Assembly: GCA_013398055.1 (NCBI GenBank)
Contig: VZRS01005636.1
Span: forward strand, 164,057-228,056
Direction: 5' to 3'
DNA from: Ifrita kowaldi
Lineage: Eukaryota; Chordata; Aves; Passeriformes; Cinclosomatidae
DNA: 64,000 nt
Within the stretch, counting starts at the first letter, position 1. Each line of letters starts with the position of its first letter. Positions 63,062 through 64,000 of the stretch are shown here, one piece after another. The position numbers and the translations under genes were made by a program. The notes beneath the pieces are model-generated. The model did not search any database, had not been told where the DNA came from, and saw only the letters and a program-made list of their open reading frames with translations.

Positions 63062-63565
63062 TCAACGGTCTTCAGTGTTGATGAGCTGGTTCTCATTGTC
63101 ATAGCCATCAGGCAGATAAGCTTTCCTCAGCTGCTCCGACTTGGGTATGGAGCTGCCGTTCTTAACGTAGCGGGACAGGAAGGCTCGCACGGAGGGGTGA
63201 TCGGCCTTCTCCAGGGGGATGTTGGCTTCCAGGCACATTTTCACAAAGTCCTGGATCACGCTGCTTTTCTCTGTCTGGGCAGTGCTGTTGCACTGGAGGG
63301 AGGCAGTCAGAGTCCTTTGCTTCTTCCTGACGTTCTGCTCCTCAAACTCCGCCTTCCTCTTGGTGTGCGTTTTGGACTTGAGGTGGTCGTTGATGGCGGA
63401 CTTGCGGACGTGGTTGAGCACCACGTTGCAGGAGGTGCAGAAGAGCTTCCCCCCGTCCTCGTGCAGCTCGCTGCCGAACTCCGTCACGCGGTCCTGGGGG
63501 GTCACGTACAGAGCAGTCTTGGAGCGGTTCCGCGACGGAGCCGACTTCACCCCAAACCGTTCCAT
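63062..63565 (-). CDS. CGGBP1: CGGBP1, CGG-repeat-binding nuclear protein
   Basis: A single uninterrupted frame of 167 codons plus TGA, the same length as the human protein and very similar along its whole length. It begins MERFGVKSAPSRNRSKTALY. Residues 43-67 hold a BED/C2H2-like zinc finger: C43 and C46 in LFCTSC, then H61 and H67 in NDHLKSKTH. A basic bipartite nuclear signal, KRKAEF to VRKKQR, lies at about 69-84. The C-terminal part (about 100-155) is the conserved helical region containing VIQDFVKMCLEANIPLEKAD. The family binds unmethylated CGG repeats, including the FMR1 5'UTR repeat, influences transcription and heterochromatin, and derives from a hAT transposase. An in-frame ATG lies 22 codons upstream, but it is on the far side of a splice acceptor, so the start at 63565 is preferred. 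The CDS is GC-richer than its flanks. Confidence 0.95.
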   Translation of the reverse strand: MERFGVKSAPSRNRSKTALYVTPQDRVTEFGSELHEDGGKLFCTSCNVVLNHVRKSAINDHLKSKTHTKRKAEFEEQNVRKKQRTLTASLQCNSTAQTEKSSVIQDFVKMCLEANIPLEKADHPSVRAFLSRYVKNGSSIPKSEQLRKAYLPDGYDNENQLINTEDR

Positions 63566-63587
63566 CGCTGCCTCCAACCAGGCAAAG
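63566..63587 (-). other. CGGBP1: End of CGGBP1 5'UTR in the coding exon
   Basis: On the minus strand, TTGCTTTGTTTCCCAG is followed by 22 bases and then the ATG. The polypyrimidine tract and CAG form a good acceptor, with the exon starting at 63587. Mammalian CGGBP1 also has non-coding first exons and all its CDS in the last exon. An intron in front of the CDS argues that this is the parental gene and not a processed copy. Confidence 0.75.
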
Positions 63588-63939
63588 CTGGGAAACAAAG
63601 CAATGGTTACATTCAGTATCCAGCCTAGCACCTACTGACACCTAAAACACAATCAAGACACATTTGTGACACTATTACTGAAAGGCTCTTCATTTGGAAG
63701 TCCAAAGAAATTGGGAGAATGAAGTTCCTTGTGGGTCGGAGTAAAACACTTTTTAGTTTCTCAACAGAACTCTAAAAACCTCAATCTGTTCGTCACTTAA
63801 AGTCAAACAAAAAGGTTTTTTGCTTTTCTTGAAGACTTTTGTGTTCTGTTGAGTCAGTACATTTTCTGCTTCCATCTGGAAAATGTGTATTTTGCCCATA
63901 GCAAGCAAGAAAACCATTACTGTCACTTAGAAGAGCCAG
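63588..63939 (-). other. CGGBP1: CGGBP1 5'UTR intron (partial)
   Basis: Inferred intron that starts at the acceptor and continues beyond the window. No coding content is seen. Confidence 0.6.
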
Positions 63940-64000
63940 TAACCCCCAACAACAACAACAACAAAAAAACCCAAACCAAACAAAAAAACCCCCAAAAAAC
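63940..64000. repeat. A/C-rich low-complexity tract at the window edge
   Basis: AACAAC units followed by AAACCC, AAACC and AAAAAACCCCC, very like the tracts at 17.66 and 20.79 kb that abut antisense CR1 3' ends. It runs off the window. Confidence 0.85.

Noticed and set aside
63062..63565. CGGBP1 frame as a processed retrocopy
   Set aside because: A splice acceptor with a polypyrimidine tract lies 22 bases before the ATG, the frame is intact, and no poly-A tail or flanking duplication is seen. The parental gene also has its CDS in one exon.
63566..63631. In-frame 22-residue N-terminal extension of CGGBP1
   Set aside because: It crosses a good splice acceptor and is not part of the known 167-residue protein, which matches from the inner ATG.

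Overview
The window looks like a piece of a bird chromosome, plausibly a passerine. Every clearly recognisable interspersed repeat is a CR1-type LINE (mostly 5'-truncated, with the avian 3' end around 'CCATGGCAGGG...GGTTTGGGTTGGAAGG') or an avian-type LTR. Two vertebrate genes can be read exon by exon. The rest is AT-rich, non-coding euchromatin. It is not a prokaryotic or viral region, and I found no operon, CRISPR array, tRNA or rRNA.

Layout. 1-49.5 kb is a gene-poor stretch in which I could support no coding exon. It carries truncated CR1 copies on both strands, one well-bounded solo LTR (25969-26787, minus strand) with a perfect 5-bp target duplication, an older fragment of the same LTR family (about 15450-15670), an old CR1 reverse-transcriptase relic (about 47270-48030), short tandem duplications, microsatellites and two assembly gaps inside A/T homopolymers. 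49.5-53.6 kb holds N6AMT1 (HEMK2) on the plus strand: a CpG-rich promoter and six coding exons encoding about 215 residues, with CR1 copies just upstream of exon 1 and in introns 1, 2 and 3. 53.6-59 kb is N6AMT1 3' flank and intergenic DNA. About 59.0-63.06 kb is probably the long 3'UTR of the next gene. 63062-63565 on the minus strand is the single-exon 167-codon CDS of CGGBP1, preceded by a splice acceptor that marks a 5'UTR intron running out of the window.

The two genes lie tail to tail, about 9.5 kb apart stop to stop. They do not share a pathway: N6AMT1 is the catalytic subunit of a TRMT112-dependent protein methyltransferase, and CGGBP1 is a nuclear CGG-repeat-binding protein derived from a hAT transposase. 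Their adjacency is mainly of interest for synteny, because the human orthologues are on chromosomes 21q and 3p.

I found no convincing new biological system. The observations most worth checking are the synteny junction, the N6AMT1 promoter boxed in by CR1 copies, the solo LTR with intact promoter and polyadenylation signals, the A/C-rich tracts next to CR1 3' ends, and several homeodomain-site-rich non-coding blocks.
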